Origin: an uncultured Oscillospiraceae bacterium
GTDB lineage: Bacteria > Bacillota > Clostridia > Oscillospirales > Acutalibacteraceae
NCBI GenBank assembly: GCA_900547105.1
Contig: URFL01000007.1
Coordinates: 67,889-131,888 of the forward strand
Length of the DNA stretch: 64,000 nucleotides
Reading direction: 5' to 3'
In this document: positions 33,502-42,653 of the stretch, piece by piece
Position numbering within the stretch: the first letter of the stretch is position 1
Layout: the number at the start of each line of letters is the position of its first letter
The notes under the pieces: model-generated
What the model was told of the DNA's origin: nothing
Seen by the model: only the letters and a program-made list of their open reading frames with translations
The model's database searches: none
Made by a program: the position numbers and the translations under genes

Positions 33502-34678
33502 GAATATCCTCCCCTCTGTACCGTGCCATCGCGGCGCAGTCCTTGTCACCGCGTCCCGAAATGTTCACCACAAGGATCTGATCCCGGCGCAACGTGGGCG
33601 CCAGCTTGATGGCGTGTGCCACCGCGTGGGCGCTTTCGATCGCGGGAATAATGCCCTCGGTGCGGGACAAATACTCAAACGCATCCACCGCCTCATCGTC
33701 GGTGATGGCGACATATTCCGCCCGCCCGGTATCGTACAAATGCGCATGCTCCGGTCCCACACCCGGGTAATCCAGCCCCGCCGAAATGGAATATACCGGT
33801 GCGATCTGTCCGTGATCGTCCTGGCAGAAATAGGATTTCATCCCGTGGAAAATGCCCAACCGTCCGGTGGAAAGGGTGGCGGCGGTATCGGCGGTGTTGA
33901 TGCCGCGTCCCGCGGCTTCGCACCCGATCAACCGTACCTCGGGGTGCTCAATGAAGTGGTAAAACGCACCGATTGCGTTGGAGCCGCCGCCCACACACGC
34001 CAGCACCGCATCCGGCAAGCGTCCCTCCGCCTCCATCAGCTGCGCTTTGATCTCGCGGGAGATGACCGCTTGAAAATCGCGGATCATGGTGGGGAAGGGG
34101 TGCGGCCCCATCACCGACCCCAGCACATAATGGGTGTCGTCAATACGGCGCGTCCATTCGCGCATGGTGGCGGATACCGCGTCCTTCAGCGTCGCGGTGC
34201 CGGAGGTGACGGCGTTCACCTTGGCGCCCAGTAGCCGCATCCGGTACACATTCAGTGCCTGGCGCTCGGTGTCCTCTTTGCCCATAAAAATTTCACATTC
34301 CATCCCCATCAGCGCAGCGACAGTAGCGGTCGCAACGCCGTGTTGTCCTGCGCCGGTTTCGGCGATCACACGGGTTTTGCCCATCCGCTTGGCGAGCAGC
34401 ACCTGCCCCAATACATTGTTGATCTTATGCGAGCCGGTGTGGTTGAGATCTTCGCGTTTTAAGTAGATTTTGGCACCGCCCAAGTCCTGCGTCATGCGCT
34501 TGGCATATGTTAGGCGCGAGGGCCGCCCCGCGTAGTCGTTGTATAGCGCGGTCAGCTCGGCGACAAACGCCGGATCATCCTTGTATCGGTTATAGGCGTC
34601 CTCCAGCTCGATCACCGCGTTCATCAGCGTTTCGGGAATGTACTGCCCGCCGTGAACGCCAAAGCGTCCTTTACTCAT
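33494..34678 (-). CDS. trpB: Tryptophan synthase beta subunit
   Basis: A 394-residue PLP enzyme that joins indole to serine, forming tryptophan. The Schiff-base Lys sits in HTGSHKINN, and the glycine-rich phosphate site is GGGSNAIGAF. Start ATG 34678 overlaps the trpF stop codon by eight bases (ATGAGTAA). The N-terminus (RFGVHGGQYIPETL) is typical of the classical TrpB1 form, which works with TrpA. Confidence 0.97.
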   Translation of the reverse strand: MSKGRFGVHGGQYIPETLMNAVIELEDAYNRYKDDPAFVAELTALYNDYAGRPSRLTYAKRMTQDLGGAKIYLKREDLNHTGSHKINNVLGQVLLAKRMGKTRVIAETGAGQHGVATATVAALMGMECEIFMGKEDTERQALNVYRMRLLGAKVNAVTSGTATLKDAVSATMREWTRRIDDTHYVLGSVMGPHPFPTMIRDFQAVISREIKAQLMEAEGRLPDAVLACVGGGSNAIGAFYHFIEHPEVRLIGCEAAGRGINTADTAATLSTGRLGIFHGMKSYFCQDDHGQIAPVYSISAGLDYPGVGPEHAHLYDTGRAEYVAITDDEAVDAFEYLSRTEGIIPAIESAHAVAHAIKLAPTLRRDQILVVNISGRGDKDCAAMARYRGEDIHE

Positions 34679-35273
34679 ATCGGATCCTCCTGATGATGTT
34701 CTTGATTTTGGTTTCGTCTTTGTATCCGTCGGTTTCCACCCCGCCGGAAATATCTACTCCAAACGGATGGAACCGCCGGATACCCTCGGCAACATTGTCG
34801 ATATTTAATCCGCCAGCCAGAAAAAACGGCTTGGGAATATCGGCCGTACGCGACCAGTCAAAGCGTTGTCCGGTGCCGCCCGCGCCGTTATCCAGCAGCA
34901 AAAAGTCTGCTTGTGATGCGGCAAATGCCTCCATCGTCTGGGTGCTCATCGATACCGCGCGGATCACCGGACACGCCGCGCGGTGCTTGAGATAGCGCAG
35001 CGTGTCTTCGTCCTCCTGCCCGTGCAGCTGGATCACATCGATCACGCCGCGCTGCACCAGCGAGAGAATATGCTCCGGCGTGTCGTTGACAAACACGCCC
35101 ACTGCCGCAATAGTGGAGGACAGCTGCTGTTTCAGCGTGGCTGCCTGCTCGTCAGTGACCTGACGGCGGCTTTTGGCGAACACAAATCCGGCGTAGTCGG
35201 GGCGGTAGGCATTGACCCATGCGATGTCGCACACGCGGGTCAGCCCGCAGATTTTGATTTTGGGGGTGCTCAT
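34671..35273 (-). CDS. trpF: Phosphoribosylanthranilate isomerase
   Basis: A 200-residue TIM-barrel enzyme that converts phosphoribosylanthranilate to its ribulose form, the third step of tryptophan synthesis. KICGLT at the N-terminus, with the catalytic Cys, and the late LLDNGAGGTGQRFDW and FLAGGLNIDNV segments are diagnostic. ATG 35273 was chosen; it overlaps the trpC stop codon (ATGA). It is a separate gene here, not fused to trpC as in many bacteria. Confidence 0.96.
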   Translation of the reverse strand: MSTPKIKICGLTRVCDIAWVNAYRPDYAGFVFAKSRRQVTDEQAATLKQQLSSTIAAVGVFVNDTPEHILSLVQRGVIDVIQLHGQEDEDTLRYLKHRAACPVIRAVSMSTQTMEAFAASQADFLLLDNGAGGTGQRFDWSRTADIPKPFFLAGGLNIDNVAEGIRRFHPFGVDISGGVETDGYKDETKIKNIIRRIRYE

Positions 35274-36055
35274 AGACTTTCTCCCCGTAGCTGCTGCAGC
35301 ATCGCGGCCTTGTCCGGTGCGCGCATCAGCGTTTCGCCGATCAACACCGCATCGGTGCCGCACGCCCGCAGCCGCGCCACATCGGCGGGGGTGCGAATCC
35401 CACTTTCGGACACAAACACCCGATCGTGCGGCACCAGTTCCCGCAGCCGCAGACCGTTTTCCACATCCACCTGAAAGGTTTTCAAATCGCGATTGTTCAC
35501 ACCGATGATCTGTGCGCCGGTGGCGACCGCCCGCTGCACTTCATCTTCTGTGTGTGCTTCCACCAACGCCGACAGCCCCAGCCGATGCGCCAGTTCCAGA
35601 TATTCCGCCAGCTGCGCATCGTCCAAAATGGCGCATATCAGCAGCACCGCCGATGCTCCCAGTGTTTTCGCCTGATAGATCATGTATGAATCCACCACAA
35701 AATCCTTGCGCAGCAGCGGTGTGTCCACCGCTTGCGCGATCTCGCGCAAATACGCGTCGCTGCCTTTGAAATAATACGGCTCGGTCAGCACCGACAGCGC
35801 CGCGGCTCCCACCGCCTGATAATCGCGAGCAATGGAAAGATAAGGGAACTCCTGCGCGATGATGCCTTTGGAGGGGGAGGCCTTTTTCACCTCGCAGATG
35901 AAGGATATCCCCGGTGCCCGCAGCGCCGCTTCAAACGGGAAATCCGTCGTTGCCTCCATTGCCAGCGCTCGCGCGCGCATCTCGTCGAGCGAAATCTGCG
36001 CTTTTTCTTCTTCCACCCGCTGTCTGGTGCGGGCGGCGATCTCGTCTAAAATCAT
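35270..36055 (-). CDS. trpC: Indole-3-glycerol phosphate synthase
   Basis: A 261-residue TIM-barrel enzyme that closes the indole ring. The family motifs are FICEVKKASPSKG, VLTEPYYFKGSD, LLRKDFVVD, VNNRDLKTF and SESGI. Length and motif order are normal. It starts 10 bases after trpD and overlaps trpF at its end. Confidence 0.96.
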   Translation of the reverse strand: MILDEIAARTRQRVEEEKAQISLDEMRARALAMEATTDFPFEAALRAPGISFICEVKKASPSKGIIAQEFPYLSIARDYQAVGAAALSVLTEPYYFKGSDAYLREIAQAVDTPLLRKDFVVDSYMIYQAKTLGASAVLLICAILDDAQLAEYLELAHRLGLSALVEAHTEDEVQRAVATGAQIIGVNNRDLKTFQVDVENGLRLRELVPHDRVFVSESGIRTPADVARLRACGTDAVLIGETLMRAPDKAAMLQQLRGESL

Positions 36056-36065
36056 GCGGCTGCCC

Positions 36066-37076
36066 TCAAATCTCGTTGGAGTAACGGATAAAATCGTTCA
36101 GCTTTTGCAGCGCTTTGCCGCTGTCGATGGTGTCGGCGGCGAGCTTCACGCCCTCCGCCAGCGTGGCGGTTTTGCCCGCCGTGTACAGCGCCGCCGCCGC
36201 GTTTAGCAGCACCGCCTCGCGGCGCGGACCCTGCTCGCCCTCCAAAATGCGGCGGGTAATGGCAGCGTTTTCGACAGGCGAGCCGCCCACCAGCGCCGCT
36301 TTGTCGCATTTTTCAAAACCGAACTGCTCCGGTTCGATTACATATGAACGGAACGCGCCGTCGCGAATTTCACAAACCGCCGTGGGGGCGCTCATCGAAA
36401 TTTCGTCCAGCTTGTCGCGGCCATACACCACCATGCCGGATTTCACGCCCAAATTCGCCATCACTCGCGCCAGCGGCTCTACCAGCGCTTCGTCGTACAC
36501 GCCCATCACTTCCATATTCGCACCCGCCGGATTGGACAGCGGCCCCAACAGGTTGAACACGGTGCGAATGCCCAGCTCGCGGCGTACCGGCGCAACATAT
36601 TTCATCGCGATATGGTAGTTTTGCGCAAACAAAAAGCAAATACCGATGCGGCGCAGCAACTCGGTGCTCTTTTCAGGCGATAGGGTGATGTTCACCCCCA
36701 GCGCCTCCAGCACATCGGCAGCGCCGCATTTGCTGGAAGCGGCGCGGTTGCCGTGCTTAGCGACCGGCACCCCCGCCGCCGCAATCACCAGCGACGAGGT
36801 GGTGGAAATATTGAACGAATTGGCACCATCGCCGCCGGTGCCAACAATTTCCAGCACATCCATATCGTGCAGCAGCCGCACCGCGTGGGCACGCATGCCC
36901 GCCGCCGAGGCGGTGATCTCTTCGATGGTTTCGCCTTTCATCGCGAGCGAGGTCAAATACGCGCTCATCTGGATATCGCTGGCCTGTCCGCTCATGATCT
37001 CGTCCATCACAGCGACCGCCGTGTCATAGGACAAATTCTCTTTTTTGGACAAGGCAATAATGGCTTCTTTAATCAT
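36066..37076 (-). CDS. trpD: Anthranilate phosphoribosyltransferase
   Basis: A 336-residue enzyme that transfers phosphoribose from PRPP to anthranilate. It has the glycine-rich PRPP site GTGGDGANSFNIST near residue 77 and KHGNRAASSKCGAADVLEALG. Start ATG 37076 overlaps the trpG stop codon by eight bases. It is not fused to trpG, which is a separate gene here. Confidence 0.96.
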   Translation of the reverse strand: MIKEAIIALSKKENLSYDTAVAVMDEIMSGQASDIQMSAYLTSLAMKGETIEEITASAAGMRAHAVRLLHDMDVLEIVGTGGDGANSFNISTTSSLVIAAAGVPVAKHGNRAASSKCGAADVLEALGVNITLSPEKSTELLRRIGICFLFAQNYHIAMKYVAPVRRELGIRTVFNLLGPLSNPAGANMEVMGVYDEALVEPLARVMANLGVKSGMVVYGRDKLDEISMSAPTAVCEIRDGAFRSYVIEPEQFGFEKCDKAALVGGSPVENAAITRRILEGEQGPRREAVLLNAAAALYTAGKTATLAEGVKLAADTIDSGKALQKLNDFIRYSNEI

Positions 37077-37647
37077 GATGACAAACCTCCAAAAAGTTTT
37101 TAATAATAGCATCGCCGTCCGGTGTCAGCACCGATTCGGGATGAAATTGCACACCGAAAAGGGGATATTCCCGATGCTCCAGCGCCATGATCTCGCCGTC
37201 ATCGCTTTCCGCGGTGACCCGCAGCACCTCCGGCAGCGTGTCGCGTACCGCCGAAAGCGAATGGTATCGCGCCACCGGGATCACGGGTTCCATGCCGCGG
37301 AACAGCCGGCTGGTGGTATCCAGCGTGATGTGAGATGTTTTGCCGTGCATCAGCTGTTTGGCATAGGATACTTCGCCGCCGAATGCTTTGCAGATGGATT
37401 GGTGCCCCAAACACACCCCCAGCGTTGGAATTGTTTTGCCAAGCTCACGCGCCGCTTCAATACACACGCCCGCGTCCTCCGGACGACCGGGACCGGGGGA
37501 GAGAATGATCGCCTGCGGCTGCATGGCGGCGATCTGGGTCACCGTGTATTGGTCATTGCGAATCACCCGAATGTCCGGCTCCCGCGCGCCGATCAGCTGA
37601 TACAGGTTATAGGAAAAGCTGTCGTAGTTGTCGATCAAAACGATCAT
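37069..37647 (-). CDS. trpG: Anthranilate synthase glutamine amidotransferase subunit
   Basis: A 192-residue class-I glutamine amidotransferase that feeds ammonia to TrpE. It starts MIVLIDNYDSFSYNL, with catalytic Cys in GVCLGHQSI and the His-x-Glu pair in FHPESVLTP. Start 37647 overlaps the trpE stop codon by four bases (ATGA). The same subunit is sometimes shared with para-aminobenzoate synthesis; no pab genes are near. Confidence 0.95.
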   Translation of the reverse strand: MIVLIDNYDSFSYNLYQLIGAREPDIRVIRNDQYTVTQIAAMQPQAIILSPGPGRPEDAGVCIEAARELGKTIPTLGVCLGHQSICKAFGGEVSYAKQLMHGKTSHITLDTTSRLFRGMEPVIPVARYHSLSAVRDTLPEVLRVTAESDDGEIMALEHREYPLFGVQFHPESVLTPDGDAIIKNFLEVCHHD

Positions 37648-39119
37648 TGGTCGATCCCTCCCTCGGCGGTTTGAATGGCGCTGATGACCGCCTGTGCTTT
37701 GTTCAGGCATTCCTGATACTCGTTTTCGGGAACGCTGTCCGCGACAATACCCGCGCCGGAGCGGACAAACAGCTTGCCGCCTTTGGCAAATGCCAGCCGA
37801 ATGGCGATACAGGTATCCAGATTTCCGGCAAAGTCGATATAACCGACCGCACCGCCGTAGATGCCGCGTTTGTTGTTTTCCAGCTTGTTGATGATTTTAC
37901 ACGCCATAATTTTGGGAGCGCCGGACAGCGTTCCGGCGGGCAAGATCGCGTCCACCGCGTCCACCGCATCGCGATCCTCACGAATGGTACCGCAAACGGT
38001 GGAGCCGATATGCATCACATGCGAAAACCGCTCGATGGACATGTATTTTTCTACCTTGACCGAACCAATTTGGCTGATTTTGCCGATGTCGTTGCGGCCA
38101 AGATCCACCAGCATATTGTGTTCCGCCAGCTCTTTTTCGTCGTGCAGCAGCTCTTGCTCCAGCGCTTTGTCCTGTTCCTCGGTTTTGCCGCGCGGTCTGG
38201 TTCCCGCCAGCGGGAAGGTGTGCAGCACGCCGTTTTCCAGCTTGGCGAGCGTTTCCGGCGAAGCGCCCGCGATCTCCACATCGTCGCTTGAAAAATAGAA
38301 CATATACGGCGAGGGATTGGTGGTGCGCAGCACGCGGTATACATCGAACAGGCTGCCCTCCATGTCGGCTTCCAGCCGGTTGGACAACACCACCTGAAAA
38401 ATATCGCCCTCGCGAATATGCCGCTTGCCCTGTTCCACCATCTCGCAAAAGCTGGGCTTATCAAACAGGGGAGTGAACGGGGTCTTGAGTTTCAGCGGCG
38501 GAATAGCGGCGCTGTCGCCGGTGGTGATGAGGTGCGCCAGCGATTCCAGCTCCATTTCCGCTTTGTGGTATTCCGTGTCCGGTGCCTCGGTGCGCACCCC
38601 GGCGATCAGCACGATCTTCTGCCGCAAATTGTCAAACGCGATCACTTTGTCAAACAGCATCAGATCCACATCTTTGAAGCTCTCGTTATCCTCGGCATCC
38701 AGATTCAGCGTGGGCTCGCTGTATTTGATGTAATCATAGGAGAAATAGCCGACCAGACCGCCGGTGAACGAAGGCATCCCTTCAATTTGGGGGCTTTTGT
38801 TTTCCCGCAAAATGCGGCGAATTGCTTCGCCGGGGTGAGTGGTCTGTTCGGTGATGGTGGTGCCGCTTTTCACGGTCAGTGTCCCGTTTTGGCAGGTCAG
38901 CTCCAGCAGCGGGTCAAATCCCAAAAAGGTGTAGCGTCCCCATTTTTTGGCATCCTCCACGCTTTCCAAAATAAAGCAATGGTGGCTGTAATTTTTCAAG
39001 ATCCGCATCACCGCAACCGGTGTGATGCTGTCGGCGTACAGTTCGCGGCAAACCGGTATCCGCCGGTAATCGCCGCCTTGGGCGATGGTTTTCACCTCGT
39101 CTAAAGTGGGGGTTAGCAT
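37644..39119 (-). CDS. trpE: Anthranilate synthase component I
   Basis: A 491-residue enzyme that makes anthranilate from chorismate with TrpG. The C-terminal chorismate-binding core has GDIFQVVLSNR, LAGTRPRG and GTLSGAPKIMA; the N-terminal regulatory part includes the LESVEDAKKWGRYTFLG segment that forms the tryptophan feedback site (a Leu-Glu-Ser motif). AAGGA lies nine bases before ATG 39119. It is the first gene of the operon, controlled by the T-box leader upstream. Confidence 0.97.
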   Translation of the reverse strand: MLTPTLDEVKTIAQGGDYRRIPVCRELYADSITPVAVMRILKNYSHHCFILESVEDAKKWGRYTFLGFDPLLELTCQNGTLTVKSGTTITEQTTHPGEAIRRILRENKSPQIEGMPSFTGGLVGYFSYDYIKYSEPTLNLDAEDNESFKDVDLMLFDKVIAFDNLRQKIVLIAGVRTEAPDTEYHKAEMELESLAHLITTGDSAAIPPLKLKTPFTPLFDKPSFCEMVEQGKRHIREGDIFQVVLSNRLEADMEGSLFDVYRVLRTTNPSPYMFYFSSDDVEIAGASPETLAKLENGVLHTFPLAGTRPRGKTEEQDKALEQELLHDEKELAEHNMLVDLGRNDIGKISQIGSVKVEKYMSIERFSHVMHIGSTVCGTIREDRDAVDAVDAILPAGTLSGAPKIMACKIINKLENNKRGIYGGAVGYIDFAGNLDTCIAIRLAFAKGGKLFVRSGAGIVADSVPENEYQECLNKAQAVISAIQTAEGGIDQ

Positions 39120-39150
39120 TGCACATCTTCCTTTCCGCCAAAAAGGGTAT

Positions 39151-39193
39151 AAAAAAACCGTCCTTGGCAGTAATCAAATACTGTCAAGGACGG
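39151..39193 (-). terminator. Conditional terminator in the trp T-box leader
   Basis: CCGTCCTTG...CAAGGACGG, extended by further pairs with one G-T, is followed on the minus strand by seven T residues. It is the terminator that uncharged tRNA-Trp prevents from forming. Confidence 0.92.
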
Positions 39194-39429
39194 GACATAA
39201 ACAAAACCCGCGGTGCCACCTTGATTCATGGAACGATCCATGCGCTTTACAGGATACCAACATATCCCTGACCCATAACGCCGGTCTGGCGTCGCGGAAT
39301 ACTGGGCCAAATGGCCGTTGACCGCGCCCTCAGTGGTCCATTTAACAGATGGCGTACTGTGCGGTTCTCAGCAACCCGCACTCTCTGTAAGTGCCCTTTC
39401 CGTTTTTATCTCCACCTCAACGGTTTACG
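39194..39429 (-). promoter_or_regulatory. tRNA-Trp-sensing T-box leader of the trp operon
   Basis: The leader carries the T-box sequence GGTGGCACCGCGGG (minus strand, 39220-39207), a stem I with the AGAGAG and distal-loop signature, and a specifier loop whose codon is TGG (39340-39338) followed by A, fitting tRNA-Trp. Uncharged tRNA pairs with the specifier and the T-box bulge and stops the downstream terminator from forming. So low tryptophan switches trpEGDCFBA on. Confidence 0.9.
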
Positions 39430-39435
39430 CTACAT

Positions 39436-39464
39436 ATAGTAGCACCGTCACCGACGGCTGTCAA
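39436..39464 (-). promoter_or_regulatory. Promoter of the trp operon
   Basis: On the minus strand TTGACA (39464-39459) and TACTAT (39441-39436) are separated by 17 bases. The spacer contains the inverted repeat CCGTC-GGT-GACGG, a possible operator. Confidence 0.85.
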
Positions 39465-39490
39465 TAGTTATGCTAAGAAAATTTTTGAAA

Positions 39491-40933
39491 TTATTTTTTC
39501 GCCCAGATCGAGGGGGACATCGTGAGCAGCAGCGGATAAATCTCCAGCCGGCCAAACAGCATCGCGATGGACAGCACGATTTTGGACAGCGCCGAATATC
39601 CGGCGTAGCTGGAAGCCGGTCCCACCGCTCCCAGTCCGGGACCGATGTTGTTCAGACAGGACGCCGTCGCCGTGATGTTGGTTTCCAAATCAAACGGCTC
39701 CAAACACAGAATCAGAAACACCACGGCGAAGATCGCAAAATACAGCGCAAAATACACACTCACGCCGTTGAGGGTGGTGTCGTCCACCGTCTTGCCCTCC
39801 ATCTGCACCGCGCCGACCGAGCGTGGATGCAGCATCCGGCGCAGCTCGCGGCGCATACTCTTGAACAGCAGCATCACCCGCGAAATCTTCAAACCGCCCG
39901 CTGTGGAACCGGCGCACGCGCCCACAAACATCAGCAAAAACAGAATGCCTTTGGACAGCCCCGGCCACTGATTAAAGTCCGCTGTGGCGTAACCGGTGGT
40001 GGTGACGATGGACGCCACCTGGAATGCCGATTCCCGCAGCGAATCCGCAAAGGTGTGATACAGCGGATAGATGTTCACCATGATGACGACGGTGCACACC
40101 ACCAGCAAAGCACCGTAACAGCGCAGCTCGGTGTTTTTCAGCACCGGGCGCACCCGGCGGATCAGTAACAGGTAGTAAAGGTTAAAGTTGACACCGAACA
40201 GCAGCATGAAAATGGTGATGACCCATTGCAGATAGGGGCTGTATCCGGCGATGCTGTTGGCTTTGATACCGAAGCCGCCGGTGCCCGCCGTGCCCAGCGC
40301 GTGCACCACGCTGTCAAACACCGGCATGCCGCCCGCCAGCAAAAACACGGTTTCCAGCACCGTCAGCGCCATGTAGATCAAATACAGAATTTTGGCGGTA
40401 TCCCGCACCTTGGGGACAATCTTGCCCACGATGGGTCCCGCCATCTCGGCGCGAAGAATGTGGATCGAGCGCCCCGATCCGGTGGGCAAAATCGCCATAA
40501 TCAGCACCAACACGCCCATGCCGCCGATCCAGTGGGTGAAGCTGCGCCAAAACAGAATGCCGTGGCTCATGCTCTCCACATTGGTCACGATGGAAGCACC
40601 GGTGGTGGTAAAACCGCTGACCGTTTCAAAAAACGCGTCCACATAAAACGGAATTTCGCCGCTGATGACAAACGGCAGCGCGCCGATCGCGGACAAGGCG
40701 ACCCATGCAAAGGCCACCGTCACAAATCCCTCGCGCGCGAAGATTACGTGATTGTCCGTCCGGCAGGGGATAGACAGCGCGAACCCCACGACCAATGCCA
40801 CGCCAATGGTGATAAGAAATGCCAGCGCGCTGGATTCGCCATACGCCAGCGCCACCGACAGCGGAAGCAGCAGCAGCGCCGCTTCCAACTTCACGATCTG
40901 CCCGATCGTGCCAAATATCATTTTTCGATTCAT
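39491..40933 (-). CDS. trkH: TrkH/KtrB-type potassium uptake protein
   Basis: A 480-residue integral membrane protein that carries K+ inward together with a cytosolic TrkA gating subunit. Four membrane-pore-membrane repeats are recognisable; selectivity-filter-like Gly segments occur in SGFTTTGAS, GTAGTGGFGIK, IVTTTGYATADF and LNNIGPGLGAVG. It starts 18 bases after the trkA stop and is thus its co-transcribed partner. The stop lies close to the trp promoter region on the same strand. It helps in osmotic and pH homeostasis. Confidence 0.94.
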   Translation of the reverse strand: MNRKMIFGTIGQIVKLEAALLLLPLSVALAYGESSALAFLITIGVALVVGFALSIPCRTDNHVIFAREGFVTVAFAWVALSAIGALPFVISGEIPFYVDAFFETVSGFTTTGASIVTNVESMSHGILFWRSFTHWIGGMGVLVLIMAILPTGSGRSIHILRAEMAGPIVGKIVPKVRDTAKILYLIYMALTVLETVFLLAGGMPVFDSVVHALGTAGTGGFGIKANSIAGYSPYLQWVITIFMLLFGVNFNLYYLLLIRRVRPVLKNTELRCYGALLVVCTVVIMVNIYPLYHTFADSLRESAFQVASIVTTTGYATADFNQWPGLSKGILFLLMFVGACAGSTAGGLKISRVMLLFKSMRRELRRMLHPRSVGAVQMEGKTVDDTTLNGVSVYFALYFAIFAVVFLILCLEPFDLETNITATASCLNNIGPGLGAVGPASSYAGYSALSKIVLSIAMLFGRLEIYPLLLTMSPSIWAKK

Positions 40934-40951
40934 ATCTCGCCCTCGTGCCCC

Positions 40952-42313
40952 TTATTTCGCCAAAATGTCCGACAGATCCTTCAACCGGTGGTCAGTCGCC
41001 AACACGATCACCTTGTCGCCCGGTTGGATCACATCATCGCCGCCGGGGATAATGGTTTTGCGCTCGCGGATGATGCCCGCGATCAGTGTGTTGGGTTTGC
41101 ACTGCAGGTCTTTCAGCGGGATGTGCAGCAACCGCGAATCCGAACGCACATTGAATTCCAGCGCTTCCGCCTTGTCGTCCATCAGCTTATACAGCGTTTC
41201 AATATTGCTGCCCAGCGAGTTTTGCAGCGCGCGGGCGTATTGCACCAAAATGTCCGCCACGATCTTTTTGGGCGATACAATGCAGTCCAGCCCCAGCTTT
41301 TCCGCCATACTGGACAGCTCGCTGCGATTGACTTTGGAAATGACGGTGGGCACCTTTTGGGTGTCCGCAAAAATCGAGATCAGAATGTTTTCTTCGTCCA
41401 TGCCGGTCAGCGCCACAAACGCGTCCTGCGATTGCAGCCCCTCTTCCAGCAGCAGTTCCTGCTGTGCGCCGTCGCCGTAGATGATGACCGCTTTGGGCAG
41501 CGTGTCGCTCAACTCGCGGCAATGATCGCGATCCTTTTCGATGATCTTGACCGAGTTTCCGACGCTGGTCAGCATTTTGGCAAGGTAGTATGCCGTGCGG
41601 CTGCCGCCAAGGATCATGACATTGCGTGCCTGTTTTTGCAGCAGCCCCAGCCCGCGCAGCAGCTTTTGCAGTTCCGCCGGGTTGGCGGTGATGCCGATCT
41701 TGTCACCGCCTTGCAACACAAAATTACCGTCGGGGATATACACCTTGTCACCGCGCTGCACCACGCACACCAGCACATGGGTTTTGTATTTTTCGCGCAG
41801 TTCGTTCAGCCGCAGACCGCCCAGCACCGAGTCGTTTTTCAGCCGCAGTTCGATCATCTCGAAATTACGGCGCGAAAAGGTTTCGATCTTAACCGCCGAC
41901 GGGAATTTCAGGATGTTGAACAGCTCCTGTGCCGCCAGCAGTTCCGGATTGATGGACATCGACAACCCCAACTGCTGGCGCATAAAGCCGAGCGAACGAT
42001 CGTTGTATTCGGGGTTGCGGATGCGCGCGATGGTGTGGGCAGCACCCATTTTTTTCGCCATAAAGCAGCTCAACATATTCAGCTCATCCGAGCCGGTCAC
42101 CGCCACAAACAGCTCGGCTTTTTCCACACCGGCTTCGCCCAGTGTTTCGCAATCCGCGCCGTTGCCGCACACACCGATCACATCATAGATGTTGGTGATT
42201 CCGTCCAACACAGCGGCGTCAGCATCGATCGCCGTGACATCGTGCCCCTCTGCTACCAAACTGTCGATAATGGTCGTGCCGATCTTGCCGCATCCGGCCA
42301 CCAGAATATTCAT
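40952..42313 (-). CDS. trkA: TrkA potassium uptake regulatory subunit (NAD-binding)
   Basis: A 453-residue cytosolic subunit that gates TrkH. It is a tandem of two Rossmann-type TrkA-N domains, each followed by a TrkA-C domain; the first has MNILVAGCGKIGTTI, the second VMILGGSRTAYYLA. The second fingerprint lacks one Gly of the ideal G-x-G-x-x-G, which is frequent in tandem TrkA. ATG 42313 was chosen; the frame can start at TTG 42322 with poorer codon context. GAGGA lies nine bases upstream. Confidence 0.94.
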   Translation of the reverse strand: MNILVAGCGKIGTTIIDSLVAEGHDVTAIDADAAVLDGITNIYDVIGVCGNGADCETLGEAGVEKAELFVAVTGSDELNMLSCFMAKKMGAAHTIARIRNPEYNDRSLGFMRQQLGLSMSINPELLAAQELFNILKFPSAVKIETFSRRNFEMIELRLKNDSVLGGLRLNELREKYKTHVLVCVVQRGDKVYIPDGNFVLQGGDKIGITANPAELQKLLRGLGLLQKQARNVMILGGSRTAYYLAKMLTSVGNSVKIIEKDRDHCRELSDTLPKAVIIYGDGAQQELLLEEGLQSQDAFVALTGMDEENILISIFADTQKVPTVISKVNRSELSSMAEKLGLDCIVSPKKIVADILVQYARALQNSLGSNIETLYKLMDDKAEALEFNVRSDSRLLHIPLKDLQCKPNTLIAGIIRERKTIIPGGDDVIQPGDKVIVLATDHRLKDLSDILAK

Positions 42314-42417
42314 AAAATGCAATCCTCTTCTTTCTTTACAAACCTATTGCCAGTCTAACACTTTTCCGCACCATTTGCAACCCCTTGACGCACAGAGCGC
42401 ACGTCTTTGTTTTGGTG

Positions 42418-42446
42418 TTGACTTTTGTGAGAAAATTTGGTTTAAT
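42418..42446 (+). promoter_or_regulatory. Promoter for a small membrane protein gene
   Basis: TTGACT (42418-42423), a 17-base spacer and TTTAAT (42441-42446) lie ahead of the 51-residue frame at 42470. Confidence 0.5.
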
Positions 42447-42469
42447 GAAAGTGGGAATTGTGTAAAGAT

Positions 42470-42625
42470 ATGTTACATCAATGGCTGCAAATACCAGAAG
42501 ATTCCTTCAAAGATAATTTATCAGGATTGACATCGCTGATATTTCTGGCAACCATTTTTCTTGTATCTTTGACAGCAACGTTGGGTAGAGTGATTTACAA
42601 CGCCGTCAGTAAGCATAAAGCATAG
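42470..42625 (+). CDS. Putative 51-residue single-span membrane protein
   Basis: A short frame from ATG 42470 to TAG 42623. After a soluble start (MLHQWLQIPEDSFKDNL) a hydrophobic span of about 20 residues (LTSLIFLATIFLVSLTATL) is followed by a basic tail (SKHKA). The ribosome binding site is weak. It has a promoter-like pair upstream and lies 28 bases before the next gene, with which it shares an AT-rich composition. It resembles small phage or toxin-like membrane peptides in build only; no family is recognised. Confidence 0.45.
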   Translation: MLHQWLQIPEDSFKDNLSGLTSLIFLATIFLVSLTATLGRVIYNAVSKHKA

Positions 42626-42653
42626 TGTTTGCAAGCAGAAAGTGGGGGAGTAT

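Noticed and set aside
39085..39321. Short plus-strand frame in the trp leader
   Set aside because: It lies inside the T-box leader, whose RNA structure fully explains the region.
40226..42358. 710-codon plus-strand open frame over trkH/trkA
   Set aside because: It is antisense to two secure genes, is rich in His, Gln and Arg as expected for a shadow of GC-rich coding DNA, and has no family match or ribosome binding site.
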